From contig JAFLDE010000004.1 of the NCBI GenBank assembly GCA_017302655.1, forward strand, positions 1-64,000: 64,000 nt of DNA. The letters run 5' to 3'. The notes below the pieces were generated by a model. That model ran no database searches, was not told the origin of the DNA, and worked only from the letters and a program-made list of their open reading frames with translations. Below, one piece after another: positions 1 to 9,508 of the stretch. The stretch is from Burkholderiales bacterium (GTDB lineage Bacteria > Pseudomonadota > Gammaproteobacteria > Burkholderiales > Burkholderiaceae_C). The stretch's first letter is position 1; the number at the start of each line of letters is the position of its first letter. A program made the translations under genes and the position numbers.

Positions 1-178
1 CGCGACGACGCGGCGGGCTCGTGCCCGCAAGGAGGAGCAACGCCGCCAGCGTGTCGCAACGCGGTGCAATCGGCCGCGTAGCGCTCTCACCCAAGCAGTG
101 AGCGGGGTCGTAGGCTGAATACGTTTTGGTGCTGCTAACTTGCATGCGGAGGTGAGCGGTCAACTGCCGTTTCTAGGT
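1..178. other. window-edge stretch without a supported gene
   Basis: No recognisable gene lies here. One plus-strand frame is open from base 2 to a stop at 116-118 and is Arg-rich, so it could be the tail of a gene that begins outside the window, but nothing in it is recognisable. The first certain gene is the minus-strand transporter ending at 179. Confidence 0.3.
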
Positions 179-1912
179 TCAGTTGATGGGGCGCACGGCT
201 CCGAGCGCCGCGTCGCCCAGTGGCTGGCCGGCCGGTGGCTCTGCGGCCGCCGTCAGCGCCGTCCAAGGCTGCCGCGCCAGCCAGGCCAGCAGCACGGCAC
301 CCGCCACGGCGGCCATGCCGGTGAGCGCCTGCACCCAGGGCGTAGGGTCCACCCAGCGGCGCGCGTAGATGGCCAGCAAGCCCAGCGCCACCCAGGGTGC
401 CACGCGCGTGAACCAGCCCTTCTCCCACAAGGCCGCAGCGGCCAGCAGCACCACCGCAGCACACACCAGGAACAAAGTGAAGAACAGCGCCACGATGCCT
501 TGCGCCTTGCCCAACTGTTCGCCCCAGAGGCTGAAAGGCAGCCAGGCCAGGCAGAGCAAGGCCAAGACACCCGCCACCCACCGGGCGCGGCGCGCCGGCG
601 CGTCGACCTCCTCGGCGGTCTTGGACGCCACCAAGACCGGGATCAGCACCAGCGAAAGCAGACCCACGCAGGCGTCGATGAACAGAGTGCGCGGGTAGCC
701 CAGGTTCTCGGCCGAGAGGCCCAACCAGGTGGCGCTGTAGGCGAGCGCGAGGTTGGCCATGGCCATGTAGGCGGTGAACTGCGTGCCGGCTACCTTGGGC
801 GTGGTGACGTCCATCATGATGGCCGAGCGCGTGCCATACATCAGCCCCAGGAAGAAGGTGTGCGCCATCGAGGCCATCCACAGCGCGCTCACCAACGCCG
901 GATTGGCGGCTCCTCCGCCGCTGCCCGGCGCGACCGGCATCACGTAGCCCAGTTGCTGCAGCTTCCAACCCAGCCAGGCCACCGGCAGGCTCATCAACGC
1001 GATGTAGACGAACAGCGTGAGCCGCCGCCCGTAGCGGTCGGACAGCCAACCCCCCAGGATCATGCCGACCGCCGAAATGATGTCCGACCACAGCACCAGG
1101 CGGCCCGACTCAGCATCGCTCATGCCGAACTCGGCAGCCAAGGTGGTGCGCAGCGCCATGCCAAGCGCCATGGCTCCAGCCGGCAACAGGTTGAAGGCCA
1201 CGCCGGCCAACGCGCCGCGTGAGGCCAGGAAGGCGCGGAAGGCATCGACCGAGAAGGTCTTCATGTCGTGCGCCACGCGCGCCAGGCCCACGCGACCATC
1301 GTCGGCTCGCGGTGCCTCTTCAGGCTCCGTCATCGGCAGCACCACCAGCAGGGTGATGAGCAGGATGGCGCCGGCCACCATGAAGAAGCTGGCCTGGAAG
1401 CCGGTGTAAGGCATGAGCATCAACACGCCCGCCCCGCCAATGGCGGAGCCGATGGCCGCACCGGCGAACATCAGGCCGTTGGCCAGGCCGCGCTCATCGG
1501 CCTTCAAGGTGTTGCAGGCCAGCCCGTCGATGGCCACGTCCTGCGTGGCGGCGAACAGGTTGTGGACGAAGAGGATGCCGGTGAACAAGGCCAGCGAGCC
1601 CGGCAGGGGCACCGCAATGAGCATCAGCAGCGTGGCCACCATGACGACCTGGCAGCCGATGATCCAGGCACGCCGATGGCCGAAGCGCTTGGAACGGAAC
1701 ACGTCCACCAGCGGGCCGAACGCCCATTTGAAGGCCCAGGGCAGGTAGAAGGAGCCGACGAAAGCGCCGATCTCGGCCGGCCCCACGCCCATCTTGCGCA
1801 ACTGGAAGGCCACCGCGGTGGCGACGAAACCGAGCGGGATGCCCTCGGTGATGTAGAGCCCGAAAAAGGCCGCCAGGCGGCCGTTGCGGGTGGCAAGCGG
1901 ATTGGGAAGCAT
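179..1912 (-). CDS. MFS transporter, AmpG/PAT-like
   Basis: A 577-residue inner-membrane transporter with about 12-14 hydrophobic segments. The N-terminus (LYITEGIPLGF, then LPWAFKWAFGPLVDVF) resembles the peptide/acetyl-CoA transporter group that includes AmpG and siderophore permeases such as RhtX/FptX. The loop LSDRYGRRLTLFVY is a typical MFS loop. The ATG at 1912 was chosen because it directly precedes the first membrane helix; the frame stays open upstream into the sigma-factor gene, but that extension is Pro/Arg-rich shadow sequence. The substrate cannot be told from sequence: muropeptide, siderophore or another solute are all possible. No cell-wall recycling or siderophore gene is adjacent. 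Confidence 0.85.
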   Translation of the reverse strand: MLPNPLATRNGRLAAFFGLYITEGIPLGFVATAVAFQLRKMGVGPAEIGAFVGSFYLPWAFKWAFGPLVDVFRSKRFGHRRAWIIGCQVVMVATLLMLIAVPLPGSLALFTGILFVHNLFAATQDVAIDGLACNTLKADERGLANGLMFAGAAIGSAIGGAGVLMLMPYTGFQASFFMVAGAILLITLLVVLPMTEPEEAPRADDGRVGLARVAHDMKTFSVDAFRAFLASRGALAGVAFNLLPAGAMALGMALRTTLAAEFGMSDAESGRLVLWSDIISAVGMILGGWLSDRYGRRLTLFVYIALMSLPVAWLGWKLQQLGYVMPVAPGSGGGAANPALVSALWMASMAHTFFLGLMYGTRSAIMMDVTTPKVAGTQFTAYMAMANLALAYSATWLGLSAENLGYPRTLFIDACVGLLSLVLIPVLVASKTAEEVDAPARRARWVAGVLALLCLAWLPFSLWGEQLGKAQGIVALFFTLFLVCAAVVLLAAAALWEKGWFTRVAPWVALGLLAIYARRWVDPTPWVQALTGMAAVAGAVLLAWLARQPWTALTAAAEPPAGQPLGDAALGAVRPIN

Positions 1913-1964
1913 GGGGCGGGATTCTCTTGGCCGCAGGGGCATCGGCCGCCGGGGGTTTGCCCCT

Positions 1965-3224
1965 TCAGAGCCAGCGCGCGAGCATGCGGGCATCGGCCTC
2001 GTGGGGGGCGACCGCGATGGCGGCGTCCAGCCACTTGCGGGCCGTGTCGGTGTCGCCCAGGCGCTGGCTGGCGCGGGCCAAGGCCGCCAGCGCGTGGGCA
2101 CGCAGGGCTTGCGGCACTTGCGGCAGCCACTCGGTCAGCAGCGCCTGGGCGCGCTCGGCGCTGCCGGCCTCGGCCAAGGCGATGGCATGGCCCAAGCGCG
2201 GCGCGGCGGAAGGGTCGAGCCGCAGCAGGGTCTCGTAATAGCCCACGATGGCCGCCCAGTCGGTCGCCGCGTAGCTGGGGGCCATCGCATGCTCGGCGGC
2301 AATGCCGGCCAGCAGATGCCAGCGGCTGAGCTGCTGACCGCGCTGCGAGCGCTGCAAATGGAGCAGGCCCAGACGGATCAGCCCGCCGTCCCAGCGGTCG
2401 CGCGGCTGGCCAGGCAGGGGCAACAAGTCGCCGTCGGCGTCAAAACGACCGGTGAGCCGCGCGCCGTGCAGCACCAGCATGGCGGCCAGCGCATCCGCAG
2501 CGGGTGCGCCGGCCGCTGGATGGGCGGCCAACGCACGGGCCAGACGGATGGCTTCCCAGCAAGGTCGCAGGGCGTCCGTGGTGCGGCCCGAAGGGACGCC
2601 TGTGCCCAGGCGTCCTGCGGCACGCTGCCCCTCGTGGAACATGAGCGACAGTGCCGTCAGCACGGCCTCGCGGCGTGGTGGCAGCTCGGTGCCGGCAGGC
2701 ACCTCCAGCGGCACCGTGGCAAGTTGCGCACGGGCACGGGCCAGGCGCTGGGCCAGCGCGGCTTCGCTGCTGAAGAAAAGCGGGGCGAGCTGCGCCAGCT
2801 CCCAGCCAGCCAGCGCCCGCAGGGCCAGCAGCACCTGGCTGGCTGGCGGCAGGATGGGGTGACAGGCGGCGAAGAGCAACGCGAGTTCGTCGTCATCCAA
2901 CTCACCGGCGAAGCGCTGCTCGGGCGCGGCGCTGGCCGCGGCGTGGGCAGGGTGGCTGGGCTCTGTGCTGTCGTCGCCATCGGGCAGAGGCTGTTCGCGC
3001 TGCTGCGCGCGCAGCAGGTCGATCGCGGCCCGTTCAGCCACACGGAACAGCCAGGCTTCCGGCGCCGCCGGCCAGCCCTGCTGCGGCCAGTGCTGCAACG
3101 CGCGCAGGCAGGCCGTCTGCACGGCGTCCTCGGCCAGCGCCAGATGGCTCAGGCCGAGCCGGCGCGCGAGCAAGGCCACCAGCCGGCGGCGCTCGCGGTG
3201 CAGCAGGCGTTCAAGCTCAGTCAA
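1965..3224 (-). CDS. ECF RNA polymerase sigma factor, SigJ/ECF42-like with DUF6596 and C-terminal extension
   Basis: About 419 residues, much longer than a plain ECF factor. The N-terminus carries a sigma-70 region 2 (AEDAVQTACLRALQHWP, then AWLFRVAERAAIDLLRAQ) and a region 4-like helix-turn-helix around residues 120-165. A long helical, TPR-like C-terminal part follows, as in the ECF42 group. The gene overlaps the end of the YCII gene. I favour the TTG start at 3224, inside TTGACTGA, because homologues begin with the LTELERLLHRE-like helix; an ATG at 3263 would add 13 unlike residues. ECF42 factors usually have no anti-sigma factor and sit beside YCII/DGPF proteins, exactly as here. Confidence 0.9.
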   Translation of the reverse strand: MTELERLLHRERRRLVALLARRLGLSHLALAEDAVQTACLRALQHWPQQGWPAAPEAWLFRVAERAAIDLLRAQQREQPLPDGDDSTEPSHPAHAAASAAPEQRFAGELDDDELALLFAACHPILPPASQVLLALRALAGWELAQLAPLFFSSEAALAQRLARARAQLATVPLEVPAGTELPPRREAVLTALSLMFHEGQRAAGRLGTGVPSGRTTDALRPCWEAIRLARALAAHPAAGAPAADALAAMLVLHGARLTGRFDADGDLLPLPGQPRDRWDGGLIRLGLLHLQRSQRGQQLSRWHLLAGIAAEHAMAPSYAATDWAAIVGYYETLLRLDPSAAPRLGHAIALAEAGSAERAQALLTEWLPQVPQALRAHALAALARASQRLGDTDTARKWLDAAIAVAPHEADARMLARWL

Positions 3225-3570
3225 GCACGTCGATCTTGCGCACTTCCACCCAGCCGCTGCCAAACAGGTGCGGGCACTCTCGGGCCACGCGCTCGGCCTC
3301 CAGGTCGTCGGCGGCCTTGATCAGGTAGTAGCCGCCCACCACGTCGTGGGCCTCGGCGTAAGGGCCGTCGCTGGCCACCACCTCCGCACCCTTCACGCGC
3401 AGGTGACGGCCGCCTTCGTCCACCAGCTTTTCGCCACCCGCCAGCAGCCCGCGTTCAGCCAGGTCCGCCGCCCAGCGCTGGTGGGACTGGATGATGTCCT
3501 GCAACTGTGCAGGACTCATGCTGGCGTACTCCGCCGGGGTTTCATGAAGGATCAGCATGTAGGTGTGCAT
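3217..3570 (-). CDS. YCII-related (DGPF) domain protein
   Basis: A 117-residue cytoplasmic protein with a YCII fold: it starts MHTYMLILHETPAEYAS, carries the DGPYAEAHDVVGGYYLI block, which is the family's DGP-F signature region, and ends VEVRKIDVLD. Proteins of this type are nearly always encoded just upstream of ECF42-type sigma factors and are thought to take part in their control; the biochemical role is unsettled. The ATG at 3570 is the only start that gives the normal family N-terminus. The stop overlaps the sigma-factor start, suggesting translational coupling. Confidence 0.9.
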   Translation of the reverse strand: MHTYMLILHETPAEYASMSPAQLQDIIQSHQRWAADLAERGLLAGGEKLVDEGGRHLRVKGAEVVASDGPYAEAHDVVGGYYLIKAADDLEAERVARECPHLFGSGWVEVRKIDVLD

Positions 3571-3698
3571 GGGGTGTGACTCCAGTTTGGCGGCCACGGG
3601 ATTGTGGTCACGCTCGCCACCATGACGGACGCTGAACCCGTCGCATGACGCCGGCACGCCCCGGAGAAACCCGCGGTTGCCCGTGGTGTGAACAGGCC

Positions 3699-5630
3699 CT
3701 AGACATCCATGGCCGGTCGGTGCTCGTGGGCCGGCACGAACTTCCAGCGCCCTATCCAAGCGGCCAACCAAAAAAAGAGCGCCGAGAAAGCGAGCAGCAC
3801 GAGCAAGGCGCGATCCCACTCGTCACCGAATGCGCCGAAGGCGCTCGCGCGAACGCCGTGCACGCTCCAGGTGAAAGGCAGCCAGGGGCTGACCTGGCGG
3901 AAGAAGTCGCTCGTCAGCTCCACCGGCAGCATGCCGCCCGCCGCGCTGAGCTGGACGATGAGCAGGATCAGTGCCACCGCCTTGCCGGTGTCGCCGAAGC
4001 AGCGCACCAGCGCCAGGATGAGGAGCATGAAGGTCAGCGAACTGGCTGCCATGACCAAGGCCAGGCCCATGAAATGGATGGCCTGCAGCTCCAGCACGAA
4101 GGCGCACATGGCCAGCACCACCCCGGCCTGGGCGAGGTTGATGCAGGCCAGCGGTAGCAGTTTTCCAAGCAGCAGCGGCACGCGCGGCAGGCCCAGCGCG
4201 GCGTCGGGCAGGCGGCGCAGGAGGAACACGAAGGCGGTCATGACGGCGCCGAGCCACAGCGCCACCGGGATGAAGTTCGGTGCGAAGCCCATGCCGTTGG
4301 TCTTGACCGGGGCATCGATCTCGAACTGCGGCTCGACCGAGGTGGCCAGGCCACGTGCCGTGCCGGCCGGGCCACGGACGTCCTTGGGCAAGGCCTCGGC
4401 CAGGGTGTCGAGCCCCAGCGCGAGCTGGCCGATGCCCGCCTGCAATGGCTGCAGGCCGTCGCGCAACTGCGTGCTCGCATCGACCAAGCGTCGGCCGCCG
4501 GCCTGCAGCTCAGCGAGCCTGGCCTCGGCCGGGAACTTGCCGGCCAGCGCAGCCGCGCCCTGTCCGAAAGCGCTGACGCCATCGGCGAGCTTGTCCACCC
4601 CCTTGCTGTACTGCTGCGTGCCGGCCAGCAGTTGGCCTTGCGCGGTGCTCGCGGCATCCAGGCCGCGCAGCAGCTGGTTCGCACCGTCGCCCAGTTGCGC
4701 GGCAGCCGTGGCGATGCGCTCGCCCACGAAGGGGATGTCTTCGGTCTCCCCCTTGAGTTGCCCGAGCCCTTCCACGAGGCGCTTGGCCCCCGCTTCCAGC
4801 TGCTGCAGGGCCTTGTGCAAGTCCTGCTGGCCGTTCACGAGTTGGAAGCCGCCGCTGCGCAGGGGGGCGAGCTCGGCCGCAGGCGGGCGCGCCGCTTCGA
4901 GCTGCCGCGCGCCTGCAGCGAGCTGCTTGACGCCGTCGCTGAGCGCGCTCACGGCAGTCGCGTACTGCTGCGTGCCCTGCCCCAGCTGTTTGCCGCCCTG
5001 CCCTGCTCGCACAAGGCCCTCACGCAGTTGCTGGGCGCCCTTCTGCAGGCCAGCCAAGCCCTCGCGCAGTTGGGCCAGCTTGTCGGCCGATTGGGCCGTG
5101 GCACCCAGCACGGTGGCCCAGCGCTTCTCGTTCAGGGTCTCGTTGAGCTGGTGCCCCAGTTCGGCGCCGAAGCGGCGCGCGAAGCCGGCCCCGGTGTAGT
5201 TGTTGCCCTCGCTGGTGAACACCACCACCTTGGCGCTGCCGGCCTCGGCCGCACCCATGGCGCGGGCCGAAAAGTCCGGCGGGATGATGAGCGCGAACAG
5301 CGCCTTGCCCTTGCGCACCTGCTTGCGTGCCGCGTCGGCATCGACTTCGGCATAGAAACCGAAGCTCTGGCGTGCGGCCAAGCTGGCCGCGAGGTCTCGC
5401 CCCAGGTTCACGGCGTGGCCCTGCACGGTGGTGCCCTGGTCCAGGTTGACGAGAGCAGCCGGCAGCGCCGCCGTGCGGCTCACCGGGTCCCAGACCGACA
5501 CCAGGTAGATCCAGGCGTAGAAGGCCGGGATGAGCACGATACCCAGCACCGACCAGCGAAGTCTGGGAAAGCGCCGCAGCAGGTCGGCTTCGAGCAGAGC
5601 CACCTTCCAGGTGGCGCGGATCCAGGGCAT
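3699..5630 (-). CDS. YhgE/Pip family membrane protein
   Basis: A 643-residue protein. One membrane helix lies near residues 22-45 (RWSVLGIVLIPAFYAWIYLV). A long extracytoplasmic part follows, with repeated coiled segments rich in QL and GA (about 170-420), then five or six C-terminal membrane helices of ABC-2 type. This is the YhgE/Pip layout known from phage-infection proteins and type VII-like export partners in Gram-positives; the role in proteobacteria is unknown. The ATG at 5630 is preferred over a TTG at 5639. It stands alone on the minus strand. Confidence 0.85.
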   Translation of the reverse strand: MPWIRATWKVALLEADLLRRFPRLRWSVLGIVLIPAFYAWIYLVSVWDPVSRTAALPAALVNLDQGTTVQGHAVNLGRDLAASLAARQSFGFYAEVDADAARKQVRKGKALFALIIPPDFSARAMGAAEAGSAKVVVFTSEGNNYTGAGFARRFGAELGHQLNETLNEKRWATVLGATAQSADKLAQLREGLAGLQKGAQQLREGLVRAGQGGKQLGQGTQQYATAVSALSDGVKQLAAGARQLEAARPPAAELAPLRSGGFQLVNGQQDLHKALQQLEAGAKRLVEGLGQLKGETEDIPFVGERIATAAAQLGDGANQLLRGLDAASTAQGQLLAGTQQYSKGVDKLADGVSAFGQGAAALAGKFPAEARLAELQAGGRRLVDASTQLRDGLQPLQAGIGQLALGLDTLAEALPKDVRGPAGTARGLATSVEPQFEIDAPVKTNGMGFAPNFIPVALWLGAVMTAFVFLLRRLPDAALGLPRVPLLLGKLLPLACINLAQAGVVLAMCAFVLELQAIHFMGLALVMAASSLTFMLLILALVRCFGDTGKAVALILLIVQLSAAGGMLPVELTSDFFRQVSPWLPFTWSVHGVRASAFGAFGDEWDRALLVLLAFSALFFWLAAWIGRWKFVPAHEHRPAMDV

Positions 5631-5677
5631 CAGGGGCAACTGCAGCGGGTCACAGGACCCGCATCATGCCCCGCTGA

Positions 5678-7474
5678 TCAGAGGGAGAAGGCCAGGGTGT
5701 AGGCGCCCGCGCTGCCGGTGGAGCGGTTGACGCGCAGCACCAGTTCGGTGGCAGCGCTTCCGCCGTTGGTGATGCTGAATTGCGTGGTCTGGCCGAGGGT
5801 GGCGCTACGCTGCAAGAGCGTGCTGCCCTGCGCGGTGAGCGCGGCCAGACCAAAGCCCGAGGCGCTGCCAGTGGCCAGACGCACGGTGAGGACGCGACCG
5901 GCGGGCACGCTGACGCGGAAGTGATCCACGTCGCTGGTGGCCGACAAGCCGGCGCTCACGGTGACCGGCACCGCCGCCAGCCGCTGCGCGCTGGCCAGGG
6001 TGTTGTTGTTCTCGACCTCGGCCACCGTGCTGGGCGTGGTGGGCGTGGGCGCCGGCGCTGGGGTGGGCGCGGGGGACGGCGCCGGGGTGGTCGTTGGCGT
6101 GCCCAGGGCGCGTGCCACCGCCGCTTCGGCGTTGACGATGCCGCTGCCGCAACCCACGCAGGCGGCCGGGAAGGCACGGCTGCTGGCCTTGAGCACCTCG
6201 GCCACCTGGTCGGGCGTCAGCTTGGGGTTGGCTTCCAGCACCAACGCGGCGACGCCGCTCACCACCGGGGTGGCCATGGAGGTGCCCATCAGGTTGGCAT
6301 AGCTGTCAGCGCCCGGGATGGTGGTGCCGGTGTTGTGGGTGGAGAGGATGCCGCCTCCCGCCGCGTTCGTGTCACCGCCCGGCGCGGCCAGGGTCACCTT
6401 GGCGCCGAAGTTGGAGTAGCTGGCACGAGCGCCGGCCTTGTTGGTGGCCGCCACGGCGATGACACCGTTGCAGTTGGCCGGTTGGGACTTCGCCACATCC
6501 GTCTTGTCGTTCCCCGCAGCCACGACGACCACCGCCCCCTTGGCGCGCGCGGCGTTGATGGCGTTCTGCGCCGTGGCGCTGCAGGTGCCGGCGCCGCCCA
6601 GCGAGAGGTTCAGCACCTTGGCAGGATTGGCGTTGACCGCCACGCCGGTCACGGTCACGCCGGCCGCCCATTGGATGGCGTCGGCGATGTCCGACGTATA
6701 GCCGCCGCAGCGGCCGAGGGCTCGCACCGGCAGCACGCGGGCGTTGAAGGCCACGCCCGCCACACCTTGGCTGTTGTTGGCGGCCGCGGCCACGATGCCC
6801 GCGACATGCGTGCCGTGCCAGCTGCTGCTGCGCGCGGCGGTGTTGGCCGCGCACTGGTTGGCGGTGGTGAAGTCGCCGGGGTCGCTGGCGTCGGCGTCGC
6901 GCGCGCTGCCATCGCCGGCCATGCTGAGGGTGCTGACGAAGTCGTAGCCAGGCAGCAACTTGCTCTTCAGATCAAGGTGCGGGCGCACGCCGGTGTCGAT
7001 GACGGCGACCACCAGGCCCTTGCCCGTGGCGCGATCCCAGGCGGCGGGGGCGCGAATGCCGCCCGTGGCGTCCGACAGCGACCACTGCTCGGCCAGCCGC
7101 GGGTCGGTCGGGGTGAGCGCCGCATGCAGGATCACGTCCGGCTCGGCGTACTCCACATCGGCGTCTCCATTGCGCAGCGAGGCGGCGATCGCAAGTAGTT
7201 GATCGTGGCGCAGCGTGCGATTCAGTCGCAGCACTTGCGCGCCGCTCGCCGTTTGGCGGTGTAGGTCGAGCGTCACGCCAGCGCGGTTGGCGGCCACACG
7301 GCGCGCCATGTCATTGCGCGCGCCGCCGCCCTGACCGCCGCGGTACTTGACGATCAACCGGTCGGAGAAGCCCTCTTCGAAATCGTTGCGGTGTTCGCCA
7401 GGGCGGTACTCCGCCGCCATGGGGGCGCTGCCCAGCAGGGTGGCCACGGCGAGGAAGGAAAGCGAGCGGATCAT
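5678..7474 (-). CDS. secreted S8 family serine peptidase (subtilase) with pre-peptidase C-terminal domain
   Basis: A 598-residue secreted protease. A signal peptide covers about 1-21 (MIRSLSFLAVATLLGSAPMAA), then a propeptide to about 115. The catalytic triad of the subtilisin clan is intact: Asp160 in AVIDTGVRPHLD, His220 in WHGTHVAG and Ser399 in MGTSMATP. A Pro/Thr-rich linker (about 460-483) leads to a beta-rich PPC domain that is normally cleaved off or helps secretion. The paired Cys residues (CAAN, CGG, CVGCG) fit an extracytoplasmic enzyme. The ATG at 7474 places the signal peptide at the N-terminus. It is divergent from the crotonase gene across about 230 bp. Confidence 0.93.
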   Translation of the reverse strand: MIRSLSFLAVATLLGSAPMAAEYRPGEHRNDFEEGFSDRLIVKYRGGQGGGARNDMARRVAANRAGVTLDLHRQTASGAQVLRLNRTLRHDQLLAIAASLRNGDADVEYAEPDVILHAALTPTDPRLAEQWSLSDATGGIRAPAAWDRATGKGLVVAVIDTGVRPHLDLKSKLLPGYDFVSTLSMAGDGSARDADASDPGDFTTANQCAANTAARSSSWHGTHVAGIVAAAANNSQGVAGVAFNARVLPVRALGRCGGYTSDIADAIQWAAGVTVTGVAVNANPAKVLNLSLGGAGTCSATAQNAINAARAKGAVVVVAAGNDKTDVAKSQPANCNGVIAVAATNKAGARASYSNFGAKVTLAAPGGDTNAAGGGILSTHNTGTTIPGADSYANLMGTSMATPVVSGVAALVLEANPKLTPDQVAEVLKASSRAFPAACVGCGSGIVNAEAAVARALGTPTTTPAPSPAPTPAPAPTPTTPSTVAEVENNNTLASAQRLAAVPVTVSAGLSATSDVDHFRVSVPAGRVLTVRLATGSASGFGLAALTAQGSTLLQRSATLGQTTQFSITNGGSAATELVLRVNRSTGSAGAYTLAFSL

Positions 7475-7703
7475 GGTGCCTCTTAGGGATCTAGGAGGCC
7501 AGCCCAGGCCTTGCGCCTGGACCGGCGGCCCCGCTGCCATCGCTCGGAAGAGCCTTAGGCCGGAAGCTTTGCGTCGCCGGCTTTCACCGGGTATGCGGAA
7601 CTTGGATGGACGCGAATGCTAGGGCCGACAGCCAGACCATGCCCGGGGTTTCCCGAGGTGGGTCGTGCAGCCCGTCACGATCCGTGGACCGAAGATGCGG
7701 CGC

Positions 7704-8528
7704 ATGAACCCACCCATCCTCGACGCCCTCACCCTGAGCCTGGACGGCCCCGTGGCCGTGCTCAGCCTGAACCGCCCCGACAAGCGCAACGCCATGCACT
7801 GGCCGATCTGGACCGGCATCCGCGACGCGATGCAATGGGCCGACCGCACCCCCGAGGTGCGCGCCGTGGTGCTGCGCGGCGAAGGCGCGCACTTCACCGC
7901 CGGCATCGACCTGGCCATGATGGCCGGCCTGCAGCCGCAGATTGCCGACGACTGCGAGGCGCGCATGCGCGAAAAGCTGCGCAGCCTGATCCTGGATCTG
8001 CAGGACACCCTGACCAGCCTGGAGCGCTGCCGCAAGCCCGTACTGGCTGCGGTGCACGGCTACTGCCTGGGCGGTGGCATCGACCTCATCTGCGCGGCCG
8101 ACATGCGCTATGCCTCCAACGACGCGCAGTTCGCCATCAAGGAGATCGACATCGGCATGGTGGCCGACGTGGGCACCCTGCAGCGCCTGCCCAAGCTGGT
8201 GGGCAACCAGGGCTGGGTGCGCGAGCTGGCCTACACAGGGCGGATGTTCGGCGCCGCTGAGGCTGCGCAGCAGGGTTTCGTGACCCGGGTGTTCGACAGC
8301 CGCGAGGCGCTGGACGAAGGGGTGATGGCGCTGGCCCGCAGCATCGCCAGCAAGTCACCGCTGAGCATTCGCGGCAGCAAGCAGGCCCTCAACTACGCGC
8401 GCGACCACTCGGTGGCGGACGGGCTGGATCAGATTGCCACCTGGAACAGCGCGATGTTGCTGTCGGAGGACTTGATGGCCGTGATGATGAAGGGCGGCAA
8501 GGGCGAGACACCGCGCTTCAAGGATTGA
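7704..8528 (+). CDS. crotonase family protein, probable delta(3,5)-delta(2,4)-dienoyl-CoA isomerase
   Basis: A 274-residue enoyl-CoA hydratase/isomerase fold protein of beta-oxidation. The oxyanion-hole segments are GEGAHFTAGIDL and AAVHGYCLGGGID. The block KEIDIGMVADVGTLQRLPK closely resembles the ECH1-type dienoyl-CoA isomerase signature, with the Glu and Asp that move the double bonds. In-frame starts at 7665 (GTG), 7695 and 7704 (ATG) all exist; 7704 gives the usual family length. It stands alone. Annotation as a generic enoyl-CoA hydratase would be less specific but not wrong. Confidence 0.88.
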   Translation: MNPPILDALTLSLDGPVAVLSLNRPDKRNAMHWPIWTGIRDAMQWADRTPEVRAVVLRGEGAHFTAGIDLAMMAGLQPQIADDCEARMREKLRSLILDLQDTLTSLERCRKPVLAAVHGYCLGGGIDLICAADMRYASNDAQFAIKEIDIGMVADVGTLQRLPKLVGNQGWVRELAYTGRMFGAAEAAQQGFVTRVFDSREALDEGVMALARSIASKSPLSIRGSKQALNYARDHSVADGLDQIATWNSAMLLSEDLMAVMMKGGKGETPRFKD

Positions 8529-8582
8529 GCGGGCTCTCGGCCACGCTGGCGCCCATCCAGGGCGCTCCTGCGCGCTGTCTGC

Positions 8583-9044
8583 TCAGCCCAGCGGCGATGA
8601 GCGCAATCCAAAGCAGCGCCCGTCCAGCCACAGGTACTCAGCGCGCAGGATGGCTGAGCCGGCTTCGTCTTTGAAGCTGAAGCCGAGCAGCTCCAGACGC
8701 TGACCGTTCTGGATCTCGGGCACCGACCAGGCCTTCATGCGCGTCAGCGGTGCCAGCTCCACCGCCCAGCTGGCATCGGCGCGGCGCGGCAAGCGTGCCT
8801 TGGCCAGCAGCGCGGCACCTTCCACCGGTGCGCTTTGCGCCGGCAGCGGGCGTTGCGCCAGATCGCCCGGCAGCGGGGCACGGGCGTCGCGAACCAGATT
8901 CAGTTCGACATGCGGGTTGGTCCAGCGCACATCGGCTGCGGTTCCCGCCAGAAACAGGGGTTGGCTGAGATCGAAACTGCTCCAGCCGTGGTGGGCCAGA
9001 GCCGGCAAGCTGGGCAGTGCCAACAAGAGCGCACGACGTTTCAT
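8583..9044 (-). CDS. DUF6152 family exported protein
   Basis: A 153-residue protein with a short signal peptide (MKRRALLLALPSLPALA) followed directly by HHGWSSFD, the hallmark of DUF6152. The next block, VRWTNPHVELNLV, is also typical. It is predicted to be a periplasmic beta-rich protein of unknown function. The ATG at 9044 keeps the signal peptide N-terminal. It lies 10 bp after the small membrane protein upstream, so the two are probably co-transcribed. Confidence 0.8.
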   Translation of the reverse strand: MKRRALLLALPSLPALAHHGWSSFDLSQPLFLAGTAADVRWTNPHVELNLVRDARAPLPGDLAQRPLPAQSAPVEGAALLAKARLPRRADASWAVELAPLTRMKAWSVPEIQNGQRLELLGFSFKDEAGSAILRAEYLWLDGRCFGLRSSPLG

Positions 9045-9054
9045 GGAGACTCCT

Positions 9055-9474
9055 TCACAGGTAGGCGATCCAGCGCCCGGCGACCAGGATGGCCAGCCAC
9101 AGCAGCAGGGACAGCAGCGCTTGTAACCGGGCCAGCAAATCCCCATGTCGGAGTCCACCTCTGGCGTGAAAGGCCGCCGCGTTGCACCCGGCCAGCATCA
9201 ACAGGCCCATCTTCAGCGTGAAGGCGCGATTGGCCAGCAACTCCATGGCCTGCGAGGCAAACATCAGCAAGCCGCTGGCCGCAGCGAGCGCAAAGCCCGA
9301 CAGAGCCAGCGGCAAGGCGGCGCGGCCGAGCAGTGGCAGCGGCAGCGCGCGGGCAAAGCCGAACAAGCGCAGCTCCACCAGCACCAGATTGCCCAGCAGC
9401 AGCGCGATGCCCAGCAGATGCACCACCTCCAGCGCCGGGTAGGCCCAGGGATGGGTGCGGAGTGATTCCAGCAT
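9055..9474 (-). CDS. small four-helix membrane protein (DUF6644-like)
   Basis: A 139-residue integral membrane protein with four hydrophobic helices. The first holds the pattern ALEVVHLLGIALLLGN, whose His resembles DUF6644 and cytochrome-b561/CopD-like proteins. Function is unknown. It lies between the alpha-2-macroglobulin gene and the DUF6152 gene on the same strand, with 10 bp to the latter. The ATG at 9474 was chosen because the upstream extension lies in the gap after the alpha-2-macroglobulin stop and is not membrane-like. Confidence 0.7.
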   Translation of the reverse strand: MLESLRTHPWAYPALEVVHLLGIALLLGNLVLVELRLFGFARALPLPLLGRAALPLALSGFALAAASGLLMFASQAMELLANRAFTLKMGLLMLAGCNAAAFHARGGLRHGDLLARLQALLSLLLWLAILVAGRWIAYL

Positions 9475-9508
9475 GGGCTTTCCTGAACTTCCCTGTGCTT
9501 GAGTCCGC

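Noticed and set aside
135-1091. A 318-codon minus-strand frame at the window start
   Set aside because: It overlaps the MFS transporter gene in another frame and is Arg/His/Gly-rich shadow sequence.
8550-8566. Hairpin GCGCCC/GGGCGC between the crotonase and DUF6152 genes as a terminator
   Set aside because: The stem is only 6 bp and no U-run follows; too weak to call in GC-rich DNA.
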